Of a DNA stretch of 64,000 nucleotides, positions 44,400 through 53,872 are shown in pieces. Source of the DNA: JANXXV01 sp040002435 (GTDB lineage Bacteria; Acidobacteriota; Terriglobia; Bryobacterales; Bryobacteraceae); NCBI GenBank assembly GCA_040002435.1, contig JBDUEM010000004.1, positions 1 to 64,000 of the forward strand. The letters run 5' to 3'. A model generated the notes under the pieces. It made no database searches. It saw only the letters and a program-made list of their open reading frames with translations, and was not told the origin of the DNA. A program made the translations under genes and the position numbers. Every line of letters starts with the position of its first letter. The stretch's first letter is position 1.

Positions 44400-45160
44400 T
44401 ACTGCACCAGTTCGACACGCCGGTTTTTAGCGCGGCCTTCGTCGGTAGCGTTGCTCGCCAGTGGCGAATACAGCCCGCAGCCGAACGCGTCCAGACGATC
44501 CCCGGTGATCCCGTATTTCGCGGTCAACTCTCGCACCACGCTGGCCGCGCGGCGCCGGCTCAAATCCAGATTATGGTCTTCTTTGCCCTGGTTGTCGGTA
44601 TGCCCCACCACATGAATCTTCATCGTCGCATCATTCTTCATCAGCTTGGCAATTTCGTCCAGCGTGGGTTTGGACTCCGGCTTGACCACATCTTTATCAG
44701 TGTCGAAATAGATGCCGTACAGTACTACCTTACCGGATTCGCCAATGGCGCCTTTCATCTCATCGGCGTTCACAAATGCCATCTTCTTTTCCATTGCTTG
44801 CGGCGCGATGACCGTCACTACCGCCAGCGCGCGGCCCTTCTGCACGGAACTTTGCAGACGTTCGGGAATAACGCCGTCGTTGTAAGTCGTCACGAAGACC
44901 ACATAGTAGGTAGGCTTTGCGTCTTTCGATTTACCCACCAGCAGCCGCTCATCGAAACCGTATCCCAGGATCTGGCCGAGGTCGTCCTCGGCGGACACCT
45001 TGTCGTATTCCGGCCCCACCGACCCACTGTCACCGGCCTTTCTTTCATACATCGTCGTCAAGCCCATGCGTTGAAACTCCAGCCTGTAATTCCGGAGTAG
45101 CTCGGTAGCGGACCGTCCAGCCGGCGCGACATAGCTGTGTCGGCTAAGCAGCCCTTCCAC
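44399..45160 (-). CDS. OmpA-family protein, C-terminal part of a frameshifted gene
   Basis: The 253-residue frame begins at GTG 45160 with GLLSRHSYVAPAGRSATELL, the middle of a family whose proteins start with a signal peptide and a beta domain; that start is in another frame (45357). Residues about 145-253 form the OmpA C-terminal domain (GIYFDTDKDVVKPESKPTLD; VVGHTDNQGKEDHNLDLSRR), which binds peptidoglycan. Adding one A to the A6 run (T6 at 45169-45174 on the plus strand) would restore a full-length protein of about 318 residues. It lies directly before nhaA (1-base overlap). Confidence 0.85.
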   Translation of the reverse strand: MEGLLSRHSYVAPAGRSATELLRNYRLEFQRMGLTTMYERKAGDSGSVGPEYDKVSAEDDLGQILGYGFDERLLVGKSKDAKPTYYVVFVTTYNDGVIPERLQSSVQKGRALAVVTVIAPQAMEKKMAFVNADEMKGAIGESGKVVLYGIYFDTDKDVVKPESKPTLDEIAKLMKNDATMKIHVVGHTDNQGKEDHNLDLSRRRAASVVRELTAKYGITGDRLDAFGCGLYSPLASNATDEGRAKNRRVELVQ

Positions 45161-45357
45161 CGCGACGCTTTTTTATAAACCGCAGGGTAGACTCCCTGTG
45201 GAGGGCTCAGAGGCACTACGTACTCCTGAAAGTTCGGAGCGTGATAGCCGATCATCTCGCTCCCTTCGTAACGTTTCATTCCAACAGGGTCTTTGGAATC
45301 GGGGACATCCGCTGCGTGCAGGATCAACACGGAAAACAGAACCGCAAGGTAGCGCAT
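45058..45357 (-). CDS. N-terminal part of the frameshifted OmpA-family gene
   Basis: The frame from ATG 45357 encodes a signal peptide (MRYLAVLFSVLILHAA) and the expected N-terminal domain (VGMKRYEGSEMIGYHAPNFQ EYVVPLSPP in two pieces) up to VYKK at 45169. After the A6 run it turns into unrelated residues and ends at 45058. In the minus-one frame the protein continues as SVAVEGLLSRHSY, so the true gene is 45357-44399. A homopolymer indel in sequencing or a real mutation would both explain it. Confidence 0.7.
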   Translation of the reverse strand: MRYLAVLFSVLILHAADVPDSKDPVGMKRYEGSEMIGYHAPNFQEYVVPLSPPQGVYPAVYKKASRWKGCLADTAMSRRLDGPLPSYSGITGWSFNAWA

Positions 45358-45385
45358 AGCGGAACTCTAGCACACAACAGTATTT

Positions 45386-46591
45386 TTATTCGTAGCGTAG
45401 CGCTTCGGTAGGATTCAACTGCGAAGCCCGGCTGGCGGGCAGCAGACCAAACACCAATCCGACAATAAACGACACCCCGAACGCCGTCACCACCGACATC
45501 ATGGAAATCGGAATTTGGATGGATTCCACAAAAAACCGTACGCTCAGCGGCACCGCGACCCCGGCCAGGATACCCACCATTCCTCCGCCCACGCTGATGA
45601 GCGTCGCCTCAAACAGGAACTGCTGCAGGATCTCGCGGCGGCTGGCGCCTACAGCCATGCGCAGGCCGATTTCCCGGGTGCGCTCCGTCACCGTCACCAG
45701 CATGATATTCATGATGCCGATTCCCGAGATGATCAGCGCGATGGCCGACACCAGAATCAGCACAATAGTGAGAATCAGCGCGATGTTCTTGGCCGCGTCC
45801 AGAATCGCCGTCAGGTTCTCCACTTTGTAGCGCGCCCCCGGCCGGTGGCGGTTCTCAATAATAGTGCGCACTACCTTCGTCAACGGCTCTACATCCGACG
45901 GGTTCTTCACCTGGATATACAGCGGGTCAATGCGCTCCACCGGGTTGAAGTACTTGATCACCGTGATCGGAATGATCACCGTCTCACTGCTTAGCTCGGA
46001 GAGTCCAAAGCTTTCCGTTTTCTCTTTGAACGACCCGATTACCGTGAATTGCAGCCCGTGCAGTTTCAGGATCTGGCCCACCGCTGCCGACTGGCTCCCG
46101 TAAAGCCGCCGCGCCAGCTTCTCCGTCAGCATCGCCACGTGTTGGCGCGTCGCCACGTCGCTCGCGTCCATAAAGTGCCCGGCCAGCACAATAATGTTGC
46201 GCACGAAAGGATATTGGTCGTCCGTCCCGATGATGGCGATGTCTTCCTCACGCCCGCCAATGCGAATGCGGTCGTAATTCGTCATGACCGGAGTCGCCGC
46301 CGTGATTTTGGACCCCAGCTGCTGGCGCACCGCTTCCAGGTCCGTCATCTTGACGAAATCGGCCTCCACCTGCGTAGCCGTCTGGCTGCCGGCTTCGTAA
46401 TTGGCGTAGATGAGATTGGATCCGATGCCGCGAATCTGATCCAGAATGTAATCCTGGCTCGTCAGCGAGATGGTGACTACCAGAATGACCGATGCGTTGC
46501 CGATCACCAGGCCAAGCGCAGTGAGGAACGTCCGGATTTTGTTAGCACGGAGCGCGTGAAGGCTGAATCGAAGAGCTTCACCGATTTGCAT
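45386..46591 (-). CDS. MacB/FtsX-type ABC transporter permease without a neighbouring ATPase
   Basis: The 401-residue product has the MacB permease layout: a first helix (FLTALGLVIGNASVILVVTI, about 22-41), a large periplasmic domain (about 45-265) and three helices at the C-terminus (LILTIVLILVSAIALIISGI; VGGGMVGILAGVAVPL; VVTAFGVSFIVGLVFGLLPA) ending in the conserved ASQLNPTEALRYE. Such permeases drive mechanotransmission across the periplasm with a partner ATPase and adaptor. Neither gene lies beside it here, so the partners must be elsewhere. It follows a TPR gene on the same strand by 20 bases. Confidence 0.9.
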   Translation of the reverse strand: MQIGEALRFSLHALRANKIRTFLTALGLVIGNASVILVVTISLTSQDYILDQIRGIGSNLIYANYEAGSQTATQVEADFVKMTDLEAVRQQLGSKITAATPVMTNYDRIRIGGREEDIAIIGTDDQYPFVRNIIVLAGHFMDASDVATRQHVAMLTEKLARRLYGSQSAAVGQILKLHGLQFTVIGSFKEKTESFGLSELSSETVIIPITVIKYFNPVERIDPLYIQVKNPSDVEPLTKVVRTIIENRHRPGARYKVENLTAILDAAKNIALILTIVLILVSAIALIISGIGIMNIMLVTVTERTREIGLRMAVGASRREILQQFLFEATLISVGGGMVGILAGVAVPLSVRFFVESIQIPISMMSVVTAFGVSFIVGLVFGLLPASRASQLNPTEALRYE

Positions 46592-46611
46592 GGGGGAGGG
46601 CCGAACCTTCC

Positions 46612-47466
46612 CTAGACGCCGGAGGCCATTTTCAGCAGCTTCTGAGCCTCGGCGCGCGACGGATCGTCCGGCGTCAGAGGTGCCTTCAGATACCGTTCCA
46701 GCAGCGCCTTTGCCGCTTCCATATTTCGCTTGCTGTGAATATACGCATCGGCCTTGGCGAACATCACTTTCGGGTCGTTCGGAGAGATTTTCTCTGCCTG
46801 TTCAAATACCGCGTCGCTCTCCTGCGTCTTGCCCTGCTTAGACAGGAACTTGGCCAGATCGATCACGCGGCCCACCTGGCGGGGCGCGAGATCCAACGCC
46901 CGCCTCAAGTGCTGCTCGGCGGAACCGAATTCCTTGCGGTGCTCCGCGAGTACAGCCAGCGCGAATTGATACTCAGCCGGGTCAAGAGAGCCGATTGTCT
47001 GGGTCAGCGCGTCGGCCTTGTCAAGACCGCCGCCAAGGAAACCCGGCGCCTCCACGTAATACTCAAACAGGTCGTTGATCGCGTCCTTGTTCCGGGGATC
47101 GAGCGCCACCGCCTTCTCAAAGCTTTGCCGCGCCTTCGATGCATAGCCGGGAGCAGTAATAAACGCAGAAGTCTCCGCGCGGCGACCATACGTCTTCCCC
47201 AGCCAATGGTGATAAACCGAATTGCTCGGGTCGCTCGCAATCGCCTTCTCGAAATACTCCTGGGCCTTCTTGAATTCACCCATCATGAAGTAGTTCTTGC
47301 CAATCCCTTCCAGCACTGGACCCGACGGCGTCAGCGGCAGCAACACTTTTAAGGATTCCTGGTAGTGCGTTCGCTCGTAAAGCTGATTTGCGCGGTCGAG
47401 ATCCGAAGCCGGTGCGGCCGCAAACGCGGACGCGCAGAGAAGCAGACTCGCAATCCACCCACGCAT
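46612..47466 (-). CDS. Exported TPR-repeat protein
   Basis: The start at ATG 47466 fits a signal peptide (MRGWIASLLLCASAFAAAPA); an upstream in-frame extension to 47553 was rejected because it runs into the divergent promoter region. The 284-residue product has five or six TPR units (NQLYERTHYQESLKVLLPL; AQEYFEKAIASDPSNSVYHH; AVFEQAEKISPNDPKVMFAK). TPR proteins act as docking scaffolds; it may serve the permease encoded 20 bases downstream. No partner is proven. Confidence 0.85.
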   Translation of the reverse strand: MRGWIASLLLCASAFAAAPASDLDRANQLYERTHYQESLKVLLPLTPSGPVLEGIGKNYFMMGEFKKAQEYFEKAIASDPSNSVYHHWLGKTYGRRAETSAFITAPGYASKARQSFEKAVALDPRNKDAINDLFEYYVEAPGFLGGGLDKADALTQTIGSLDPAEYQFALAVLAEHRKEFGSAEQHLRRALDLAPRQVGRVIDLAKFLSKQGKTQESDAVFEQAEKISPNDPKVMFAKADAYIHSKRNMEAAKALLERYLKAPLTPDDPSRAEAQKLLKMASGV

Positions 47467-47628
47467 AGGAAGACTTCCAACACCCCTTAGATTAGGTACT
47501 ATTAACATTCTACACGAGCTTGGATGCAACATGGTTCGAAAAGGATACGTCATAATAGTGAATGCGGATTGGGTATAGTATTCTGGATCTTGCAGATCCG
47601 GAGTGAAGTACAGGAGGTCCGAAACTCT

Positions 47629-48795
47629 ATGAAATTAACTAGACAATACCTGGCAGGGTTAGCCTTGTGTTTATTCGCGTTTACGGGCAGTTCGCTCGCG
47701 CAGACATCCTCCCTGGAGGGTGTGGTGAAAGGCGAAGACGGCCAGCCTTTGAAGGATGCCGTCATCAACATCGACCGCAAGGATATCAAGGGCCACTACC
47801 AGGTCAAAACCAAGAAGAAAGGCGACTATTTTCACGCCGGCCTGCCGCTTGGGACGTACAAAGTAACACTCGTGGTGGACGGCAAGGAACGCGACTCGGT
47901 GGACAATGTAAGGACCCGGCTGGGTGATCCGCTGCCGGTGAATTTCGACTTGCAGGGCCAGAAGGCACGCGGGGAAGCACAGGCCAAAGCAGTCGAGGCG
48001 GGCCAATTGCCGCCCGAGCAGGCCCGCGATATGACGCCGGAGCAGAAGGCCGCTCTCGAAAAGCAGATCAAGGAACGCGCCGGCGCCATGAAGAAGAATA
48101 AGGAGTTGAACGACTCCTTCAACCAGGGCATGGAGGCTCTGAAAGGCAAGCAGTTCGACGTGGCCGTTACCGCGTTTACCAAAGCTGCCGAATTGGACCC
48201 CAATCAGAATGTAATTTGGGGCAATCTGGCCGAGACGTACTCCGAATTGTCCAAAACCAAGACCGGAGCCGAGAAGGACGCCGCGCTGAACAAGGCTGTC
48301 GAGGCCTACAAGAAAGCCATTGAGTTGCAGCCGACAGACGCCAGCTACCACAACAACTACGCCCTCACCTTGGCCCGCCTGAACAAGTTCCCGGAAATGC
48401 AGGCGGAGTTGACCAAAGCAGTGGAGTTGGATGCTCCGAACGCCGGGCGTTACTACTACAACATGGGCGCCGTGCTGGTGAATTCAAATCAGCTTGGACC
48501 CGCCTGCGACGCCTTTGACAAGGCGATCGTGGCAGATGCAAATTACGCCGACGCGCATTATCAGAAGGCGATGTGCATGACTTCCAAGGCCACCGTGGAC
48601 AAAGACGGCAAAACAATCTTCCCTGAAGGTACGGACAAAGAATTTCAGGCCTATCTGCAGTTGAAGCCGGATGGACCCTTTGCGGAATCCTCCAAGGGCA
48701 TGCTGCAGGCGATGGGCGCGAAGATCGATACCGAATACCGCAATCCGAATGCGCCCGCGCCAACCAAGAAAGCGGCGCCGGCAAAGAAGAAGTAA
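47629..48795 (+). CDS. Exported carboxypeptidase-regulatory-like/TPR protein
   Basis: The start at ATG 47629 is chosen for its AGGAGG site (47612-47617) and signal peptide (MKLTRQYLAGLALCLFAFTG). The 388-residue product has a carboxypeptidase-regulatory-like beta domain (about 26-105; SSLEGVVKGEDGQPLKDAVI), a charged linker, then TPR repeats (about 160-365; FNQGMEALKGKQFDVAVTAF; AVEAYKKAIELQPTDASYHN) and an Ala/Lys/Pro-rich tail. This combination is common in Acidobacteria and probably scaffolds envelope complexes. It stands alone on the plus strand after a divergent region. Confidence 0.88.
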   Translation: MKLTRQYLAGLALCLFAFTGSSLAQTSSLEGVVKGEDGQPLKDAVINIDRKDIKGHYQVKTKKKGDYFHAGLPLGTYKVTLVVDGKERDSVDNVRTRLGDPLPVNFDLQGQKARGEAQAKAVEAGQLPPEQARDMTPEQKAALEKQIKERAGAMKKNKELNDSFNQGMEALKGKQFDVAVTAFTKAAELDPNQNVIWGNLAETYSELSKTKTGAEKDAALNKAVEAYKKAIELQPTDASYHNNYALTLARLNKFPEMQAELTKAVELDAPNAGRYYYNMGAVLVNSNQLGPACDAFDKAIVADANYADAHYQKAMCMTSKATVDKDGKTIFPEGTDKEFQAYLQLKPDGPFAESSKGMLQAMGAKIDTEYRNPNAPAPTKKAAPAKKK

Positions 48796-48846
48796 AGTAC
48801 CTGGCCTGGATTACAGGGCGGCACGGCTGACCGGCCGCCCTTCCTC

Positions 48847-49113
48847 ATGTTTCGCTTCCTCTTCTACCTCATTGTTACCGTCATCATGATCTCCGTGGTC
48901 AGGATGATAGCCGGAGTTCTCATGAAAGGCATCGGCGCCTGGTTCTCACCCGATCAACCGCAGGGCAGGCCCACCGTGCCGGAAGGGGGCGAACTGAAGA
49001 AGGATCCTGTTTGCGGAACGTTTGTCTCCACGGCCACCTCCGTCAAGAAAAGTGTCAGTGGCTCTGTAGTTCATTTCTGTTCCACCGAATGCCGCGACAA
49101 ATTCCCGGCGTAA
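48847..49113 (+). CDS. Small membrane protein with YHS/TRASH-like metal motif
   Basis: The 88-residue product has one transmembrane helix (FLFYLIVTVIMISVVRMIAG) and a C-terminal YHS-type motif: KKDPVCGTFVSTATS (Cys56) and VHFCSTECRDKF (Cys78, Cys82). The motif is expected to bind a heavy metal such as copper or zinc and is common at the ends of P-type ATPases. It lies 17 bases before lpxD, with which it may be cotranscribed. The role is inferred from the motif. Confidence 0.8.
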   Translation: MFRFLFYLIVTVIMISVVRMIAGVLMKGIGAWFSPDQPQGRPTVPEGGELKKDPVCGTFVSTATSVKKSVSGSVVHFCSTECRDKFPA

Positions 49114-49130
49114 TTGTTCCCCCCTTACTA

Positions 49131-50159
49131 ATGAAACTGAGTCAACTGGCAGATGCTCTTGGATGCGCCCTGAACGGCGATGGCAGCTTGGAAATTTCCG
49201 GAGTGGCCGGGATGGAACAGGCCGGCCCCGGACAGATCACCTTTCTGGCAAATCCGAAGTACGCGCCGAAAGTAAAGAACACCCGCGCATCGGCCATCCT
49301 GGTCTCGAACCCGCTTCCGGACCTGCCCATCGCCACTCTCATCTCCTCGAACCCCTATCTCGATTTCGCGCGCGCCCTGGCACTCTTCTATCAGCCTCCG
49401 GTACCCCCGGCAGGCATTCATCCGCTGGCATTCGTCCATCCCACGGCGCAGATCGGCGAAAACCCATCCATCGGGCCCTTCGCCTCTGTCGGCGCTCAGG
49501 TCCAACTGGGGCGCAACGCAGTGTTGCATCCGCACGCCGTGATCTATGAAGGCGCGGAAATCGGCGACGACTTCCTGGCGCATTCTCACACGGCAGTGCG
49601 CGAATTCTGCCGCATCGGCCATCGCGTCATCCTGCAGAACGGCGTGATAGTCGGCGGAGATGGGTACGGTTTCGCCAAGCGGAAGGACGGTTCTCACCAC
49701 AAGATTGTGCAGTCGGGCGTTACGGTATTGGAGGATGATGTCGAAATCCAGACCCTCAGCTCGGTGGATCGCGCCACAATGGGCGAAACGCGCGTGAAGC
49801 GCGGCGCGAAAATCGACAGTCTGGTGCAGATCGGCCATGCCTCGGTCGTTGGCGAAGACAACATCATCTGCGCGCAGACCGGACTGGCCGGCAGCTCCAT
49901 TCTGGAGAAGAATGTACTGCTCGCGGGCCAGGTAGGGGTCTCCGGCCACCTCACCATCCACGACAACGTGATCGTCTACGCACAGAGCGGGATTGGCGGC
50001 GACGTCCCGGCGGGCTCCCTTGTTTCCGGCAGTCCGGCATTCGACAACAAGGAATGGCTCAGGGCGATTACCGCCTTTCAGAAACTGCCCGAGCTGCTCA
50101 AGACAGTGCGACAATTGCAAAAGCGCGTGCAGGAACTGGAATCCGCGCAGCCTGAGTAA
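49131..50159 (+). CDS. lpxD: UDP-3-O-acylglucosamine N-acyltransferase LpxD
   Basis: The start at ATG 49131 gives 342 residues, the usual length. The N-terminal uridine-binding domain (about 1-100; MEQAGPGQITFLANPKYAPK) is followed by the left-handed beta-helix of hexapeptide repeats (GENPSIGPFASVGAQVQLGR and on) with catalytic His236 in LVQIGHASVVGEDN, and a C-terminal helix (FQKLPELLKTVRQLQKRV). LpxD adds the second acyl chain in lipid A synthesis, so the organism makes an LPS-like outer membrane. It lies 17 bases after the YHS gene and 5 bases before the LOG gene. Confidence 0.95.
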   Translation: MKLSQLADALGCALNGDGSLEISGVAGMEQAGPGQITFLANPKYAPKVKNTRASAILVSNPLPDLPIATLISSNPYLDFARALALFYQPPVPPAGIHPLAFVHPTAQIGENPSIGPFASVGAQVQLGRNAVLHPHAVIYEGAEIGDDFLAHSHTAVREFCRIGHRVILQNGVIVGGDGYGFAKRKDGSHHKIVQSGVTVLEDDVEIQTLSSVDRATMGETRVKRGAKIDSLVQIGHASVVGEDNIICAQTGLAGSSILEKNVLLAGQVGVSGHLTIHDNVIVYAQSGIGGDVPAGSLVSGSPAFDNKEWLRAITAFQKLPELLKTVRQLQKRVQELESAQPE

Positions 50160-50164
50160 AGCCA

Positions 50165-50962
50165 GTGTCCGACTTCGCTGAAAACCACCATCGAGTCCCC
50201 GTAGCCTATAAGAACGAGGAATTCGTCGACAGTCCGGATGCGCGGGCCCTGCGCATTCTCTCGGAATACCTGCAGCCGCTGTCCCAATTCCAAACCGAAA
50301 AGATCCAGGACACCATCGTGTTCTTCGGCTCTGCGCGAATCAAGGAAGAGGGTCCCCTCGGCCGTTACTACAAGGACGCGCGGGAGCTGGCCCGGTTGTT
50401 CACGCTCTGGTCCGATGCCCTGCCCGACAATACCCGCCGCTTCGTGGTGTGTACGGGCGGCGGTCCGGGCATCATGGAGGCCGCCAACCGCGGCGCCAGC
50501 GATGCCAATGGCAAGACAATCGGCCTGAATATCGGTTTGCCGTTTGAGCAGTGGCCGAATCCCTACATCACCCAGGAACTGTCCTTCGAATTTCATTACT
50601 TCTTCATGCGCAAATTCTGGTTCGCCTATCTGGCGAAGGCGCTTGTGATTTTTCCCGGCGGCTTCGGCACCCTGGACGAACTGATGGAAATATTGACGCT
50701 TGCGCAGACCCAGAAGCTGGAGAACAAAATCGTCACCGTACTCTACGGGCCGTCTTTCTGGAAGGAAGTGATCAACTTCGACGCCCTGGTGAAACACGGC
50801 GTCATCAGCGCGGACGATCTTGACCTCTTTACATTCGCCGACGACCCGCAAAGCGCCCTGAAACTGCTGCAGGACGGGCTCACGAAATACTATCTGGAGC
50901 CGGAAGGGCCGTTCACGGAACCACCTTCGTCTACACCATCCATCGCCAAATCCCGCATTTAG
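50165..50962 (+). CDS. LOG-family (TIGR00730) protein
   Basis: The 265-residue product from GTG 50165 has the lysine-decarboxylase-like Rossmann fold of the LOG family: FVVCTGGGPGIMEAANRGAS near residue 96 and the signature PGGFGTLDELMEI near 163. Family members include cytokinin-activating phosphoribohydrolases, and bacterial versions may hydrolyse purine nucleotides. It is longer than 190-residue LOGs, with an N-terminal extension. It lies between lpxD and a PP2C-type phosphatase in a same-strand run. Confidence 0.88.
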   Translation: MSDFAENHHRVPVAYKNEEFVDSPDARALRILSEYLQPLSQFQTEKIQDTIVFFGSARIKEEGPLGRYYKDARELARLFTLWSDALPDNTRRFVVCTGGGPGIMEAANRGASDANGKTIGLNIGLPFEQWPNPYITQELSFEFHYFFMRKFWFAYLAKALVIFPGGFGTLDELMEILTLAQTQKLENKIVTVLYGPSFWKEVINFDALVKHGVISADDLDLFTFADDPQSALKLLQDGLTKYYLEPEGPFTEPPSSTPSIAKSRI

Positions 50963-50975
50963 CGGTGCGGATATC

Positions 50976-52862
50976 ATGAAGATCCGCATCGGCCGAATCG
51001 AAATAGCATTTGCGGTTCTTCTCGTCGCCTACTCTGCTTTGACCTTCGTCATACCCCACAGCGGTTGGCTGATGCTGCTGAAGTTCGCCGTCTTGGCCCT
51101 GGGAAGCTGGGCAGTCATCCGCATTTCTCACGATCTCGTGCGCAAATCCATCTGGCGGCTGCGCAACCGCCTCATGGTGGCCTACTTCTTCATCGCCGTC
51201 GTTCCCATCATCCTCATCACTACGCTGCTCGGACTGGGCGCCTATCTGGTTGCCGGGCAGTTATCCACCTATCTGGTAACCTCCGAACTGGACCGCCGCA
51301 TTGGAGGCCTGCGCACCACCGCCGAATTTCTGCTGCGCGATGATTCGCAGCGCGAGGAATGGGTCAGCAGCGTTGGACCCTATCTGCAGGCACGCTACCC
51401 GGGGGTAGAGATCACGGTGCAGGGTGACCATCCATGGCAGTTCCCGGCCAAACCGGCGATTCATCCGCCTCCCGCCACGTGGCCCGAGAACACCGGTCTC
51501 ATCCTCAAGGATGGCTTGCTCTCTGGCTGGACGCGCATCGTACGCGGCGGCCACACCATCTCGGTCACCTTTCCAATCACGCGGGAATTTCTCGGCGAAC
51601 TCGCGCCAGGCCTGGGCGAAACTAACATACTGGAAGGTCTCAACCCCTCGCGCGCCAGCCTCCTGCATCCATCGCCGCTTCGCATTACATCCAGAAACCG
51701 CATTCCGCCCGCGGTGAATGCGCTGGATGTCACGGTGTGGTCGATAGTGAAAGCTCCTCTGGCCGAATGGGATTCGCCAGGCACCCAAAAGGAAGCGGCG
51801 ATCGTAGTGCTTACCCGCCCGTCGGCTTTGCTGCGCCAGGTATTCAACCAGAAAATTGCCTGGGCGGAAGACCTCATTCCGTTTCTCTTTTACTCAGTTG
51901 CCATACTGTTTCTAATGGCGGAACTGGCCGCATTGAAAGTCGGAGTTTCCATCACCCGTACCATCACCGGAGCCATTCACGATCTGGATGAAGGTACGCA
52001 GAAGGTAACCAAAGGCGATTTCTCGCACCGCATTCCGGCGCACGGGTCGGACCAGCTGGGCGGACTCGCGGTTTCCTTCAACCAGATGACCGAAAATCTG
52101 GAGCGCCTGGTCGAGGTGGAGAAGGAACGCGCCCGGCTGCATGGCGAACTCGCCATTGCGCGCGAGGTGCAGAATCAGCTCTACCCCAAGTTTGTGCCGA
52201 AGATGCAATCTCTCTGCCTCACTGCGCATTGCGATCCGGCGCGGCTGGTTTCCGGCGATTATTACGACTACCACCAATTGAACGACACTCGAATCGCTCT
52301 TGCCGTAGGGGACGTCTCCGGCAAGGGGATCTCGGCCGCGCTGTTGATGGCCACAATACAGTCATCTTTCCGCATGTTGCTGCGCCTCTCCCCGGATTGC
52401 GCCCCGTCGAACCTGGTGTCGCAGATGAACAAGCAGTTGCACGCTCATACTTCGCCCGAGAAGTTCGCGACGTTTTTCTTCGGCTTCTATGATGAGCCCA
52501 CCGCCACACTCACCTATACCAACGCCGGGCACTTGCCGCCAATTCTTGTTCACCAAGGCACGGCAACCCGCCTGGAGGTAAATGGAATGGTGGTGGGCGC
52601 ATTCGATTTTGCGGCCTACGGCGAAAGCTGCGTCACCCTGGACCCGGGCGATCTGCTGGTTTTCTTCACAGACGGAATCAGTGAGCCGGAGAACGAGTAC
52701 GGCGAAATGTTCGGAGAGGATCGCCTCACCGAGCTGGCTGTCAGGAACGCGCATCTGGACGACGTGAAACTGGCCGAAACGATCATCGGAGCGGTGAAGG
52801 GCTGGACTGGAGCCGGTGAGCTGCAAGACGACATGACGCTGCTGTTGATGCGGAGGCGCTGA
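50976..52862 (+). CDS. Membrane sensor with HAMP domain and PP2C (SpoIIE-type) phosphatase
   Basis: The 628-residue product has N-terminal membrane helices (about 8-90; FFIAVVPIILITTLLGLGAY), a periplasmic region (about 95-300), another helix (about 305-325) and a HAMP domain (about 328-380; HDLDEGTQKVTKGDFSHRIP). The C-terminus is a SpoIIE/PP2C domain (about 400-628; LVSGDYYDYHQLNDTRIALA; GHLPPILVHQGTATRLEVN; LLVFFTDGISEPENEYGE) with the Asp metal ligands. Such phosphatases act on anti-anti-sigma proteins in partner-switching; no such protein is encoded nearby. It is adjacent to a K+ channel gene. Confidence 0.88.
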   Translation: MKIRIGRIEIAFAVLLVAYSALTFVIPHSGWLMLLKFAVLALGSWAVIRISHDLVRKSIWRLRNRLMVAYFFIAVVPIILITTLLGLGAYLVAGQLSTYLVTSELDRRIGGLRTTAEFLLRDDSQREEWVSSVGPYLQARYPGVEITVQGDHPWQFPAKPAIHPPPATWPENTGLILKDGLLSGWTRIVRGGHTISVTFPITREFLGELAPGLGETNILEGLNPSRASLLHPSPLRITSRNRIPPAVNALDVTVWSIVKAPLAEWDSPGTQKEAAIVVLTRPSALLRQVFNQKIAWAEDLIPFLFYSVAILFLMAELAALKVGVSITRTITGAIHDLDEGTQKVTKGDFSHRIPAHGSDQLGGLAVSFNQMTENLERLVEVEKERARLHGELAIAREVQNQLYPKFVPKMQSLCLTAHCDPARLVSGDYYDYHQLNDTRIALAVGDVSGKGISAALLMATIQSSFRMLLRLSPDCAPSNLVSQMNKQLHAHTSPEKFATFFFGFYDEPTATLTYTNAGHLPPILVHQGTATRLEVNGMVVGAFDFAAYGESCVTLDPGDLLVFFTDGISEPENEYGEMFGEDRLTELAVRNAHLDDVKLAETIIGAVKGWTGAGELQDDMTLLLMRRR

Positions 52863-53872
52863 GTGGAAATGCAGCACATCAAGCTCCGGCTGCTGCGGGT
52901 CCTGTTGGCCATCGTTGTCGTGCTCACTGTGGGCACCATCGGATATACCGTAATCGCGGACTATCCACCGTTCGATGCGTTCTACATGGCGCTGATGACC
53001 ATCACCACGGTGGGCTATGCGGAGGTCCATCCGCTGGGCCACGCGGGTCGCGTTTTCAACTCGTTCATTATCTTCTTTGGCGTGGTCACCATGTTTCTTG
53101 CCGTGGGCGCCACCACGCAGACCATCATTGAGCTGGAACTGAATCAATATTTCGTAAAGCGCCGGGTGAGGCGAATGATTGAAAAACTGGACAACCATTT
53201 CATTATTTGCGGGTTTGGACGTGTCGGCCGCGGTGCGGCCAATGAACTGCAGCGCGCCGGCGTGCCCTTCATCGTCATCGACAATTTTGAAGACAAGGTG
53301 GAGCGTGCAATGAGGTCTGGCATGCTCGCCACATTGGGCGACGCGTCGCGCGACGAGAATCTGCGCGATCTGGGAATCACTCGCGCCAAGGGCCTGATCG
53401 CTGCGCTCTCCACCGATGCCGACAACCTCTTCCTCATTCTCTCGGCGAAGGGCTTGAACCCCAACCTCATCATTTCCGCCAGGGTCAGCGAGGAAGGGTC
53501 GGAGCAGAAGTTCCGCCGCGCCGGGGCGGACTCGGTCTTCGCGCCATACGACATCACCGGAACCCGCCTGGCGCAGGCCATCCTGCGGCCGCACGTGTCC
53601 ACTTTTCTGGATTTCACCACCATGGCCACTGGACTGAATATCAGCATCGAGCAGGTCCGCGTGTCCGAGCGCAGTGAGTGTATTTCGAAGTCCCTGGGGC
53701 AGATTCAACTGCGGCGGCAGGTGGGCGTAATCGTACTGGCAATCCGCAAAGCGGAAGGAACCATGCTGTTCAATCCGGACGCCGACGCGGAGATTTCCGC
53801 CGGTGACTATCTCATCGCCATGGGCGACCCGGCGCAGTTGCGCCAGCTCGAAGAATTGCTCGCGGAGGCACG

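Noticed and set aside
45161..45180. Programmed -1 frameshift at the A6 run of the OmpA-family gene
   Set aside because: The codon phase (AAA AAA G after T) does not match the canonical A AAA AAG slippery heptamer, and a homopolymer indel is simpler.
47524..47628. Upstream start for the carboxypeptidase-regulatory-like/TPR gene
   Set aside because: No signal peptide would result; AGGAGG at 47612-47617 and the signal peptide point to ATG 47629.
49128..50120. Long minus-strand frame opposite lpxD
   Set aside because: The hexapeptide repeats of lpxD are plain on the plus strand; the antisense is a shadow.
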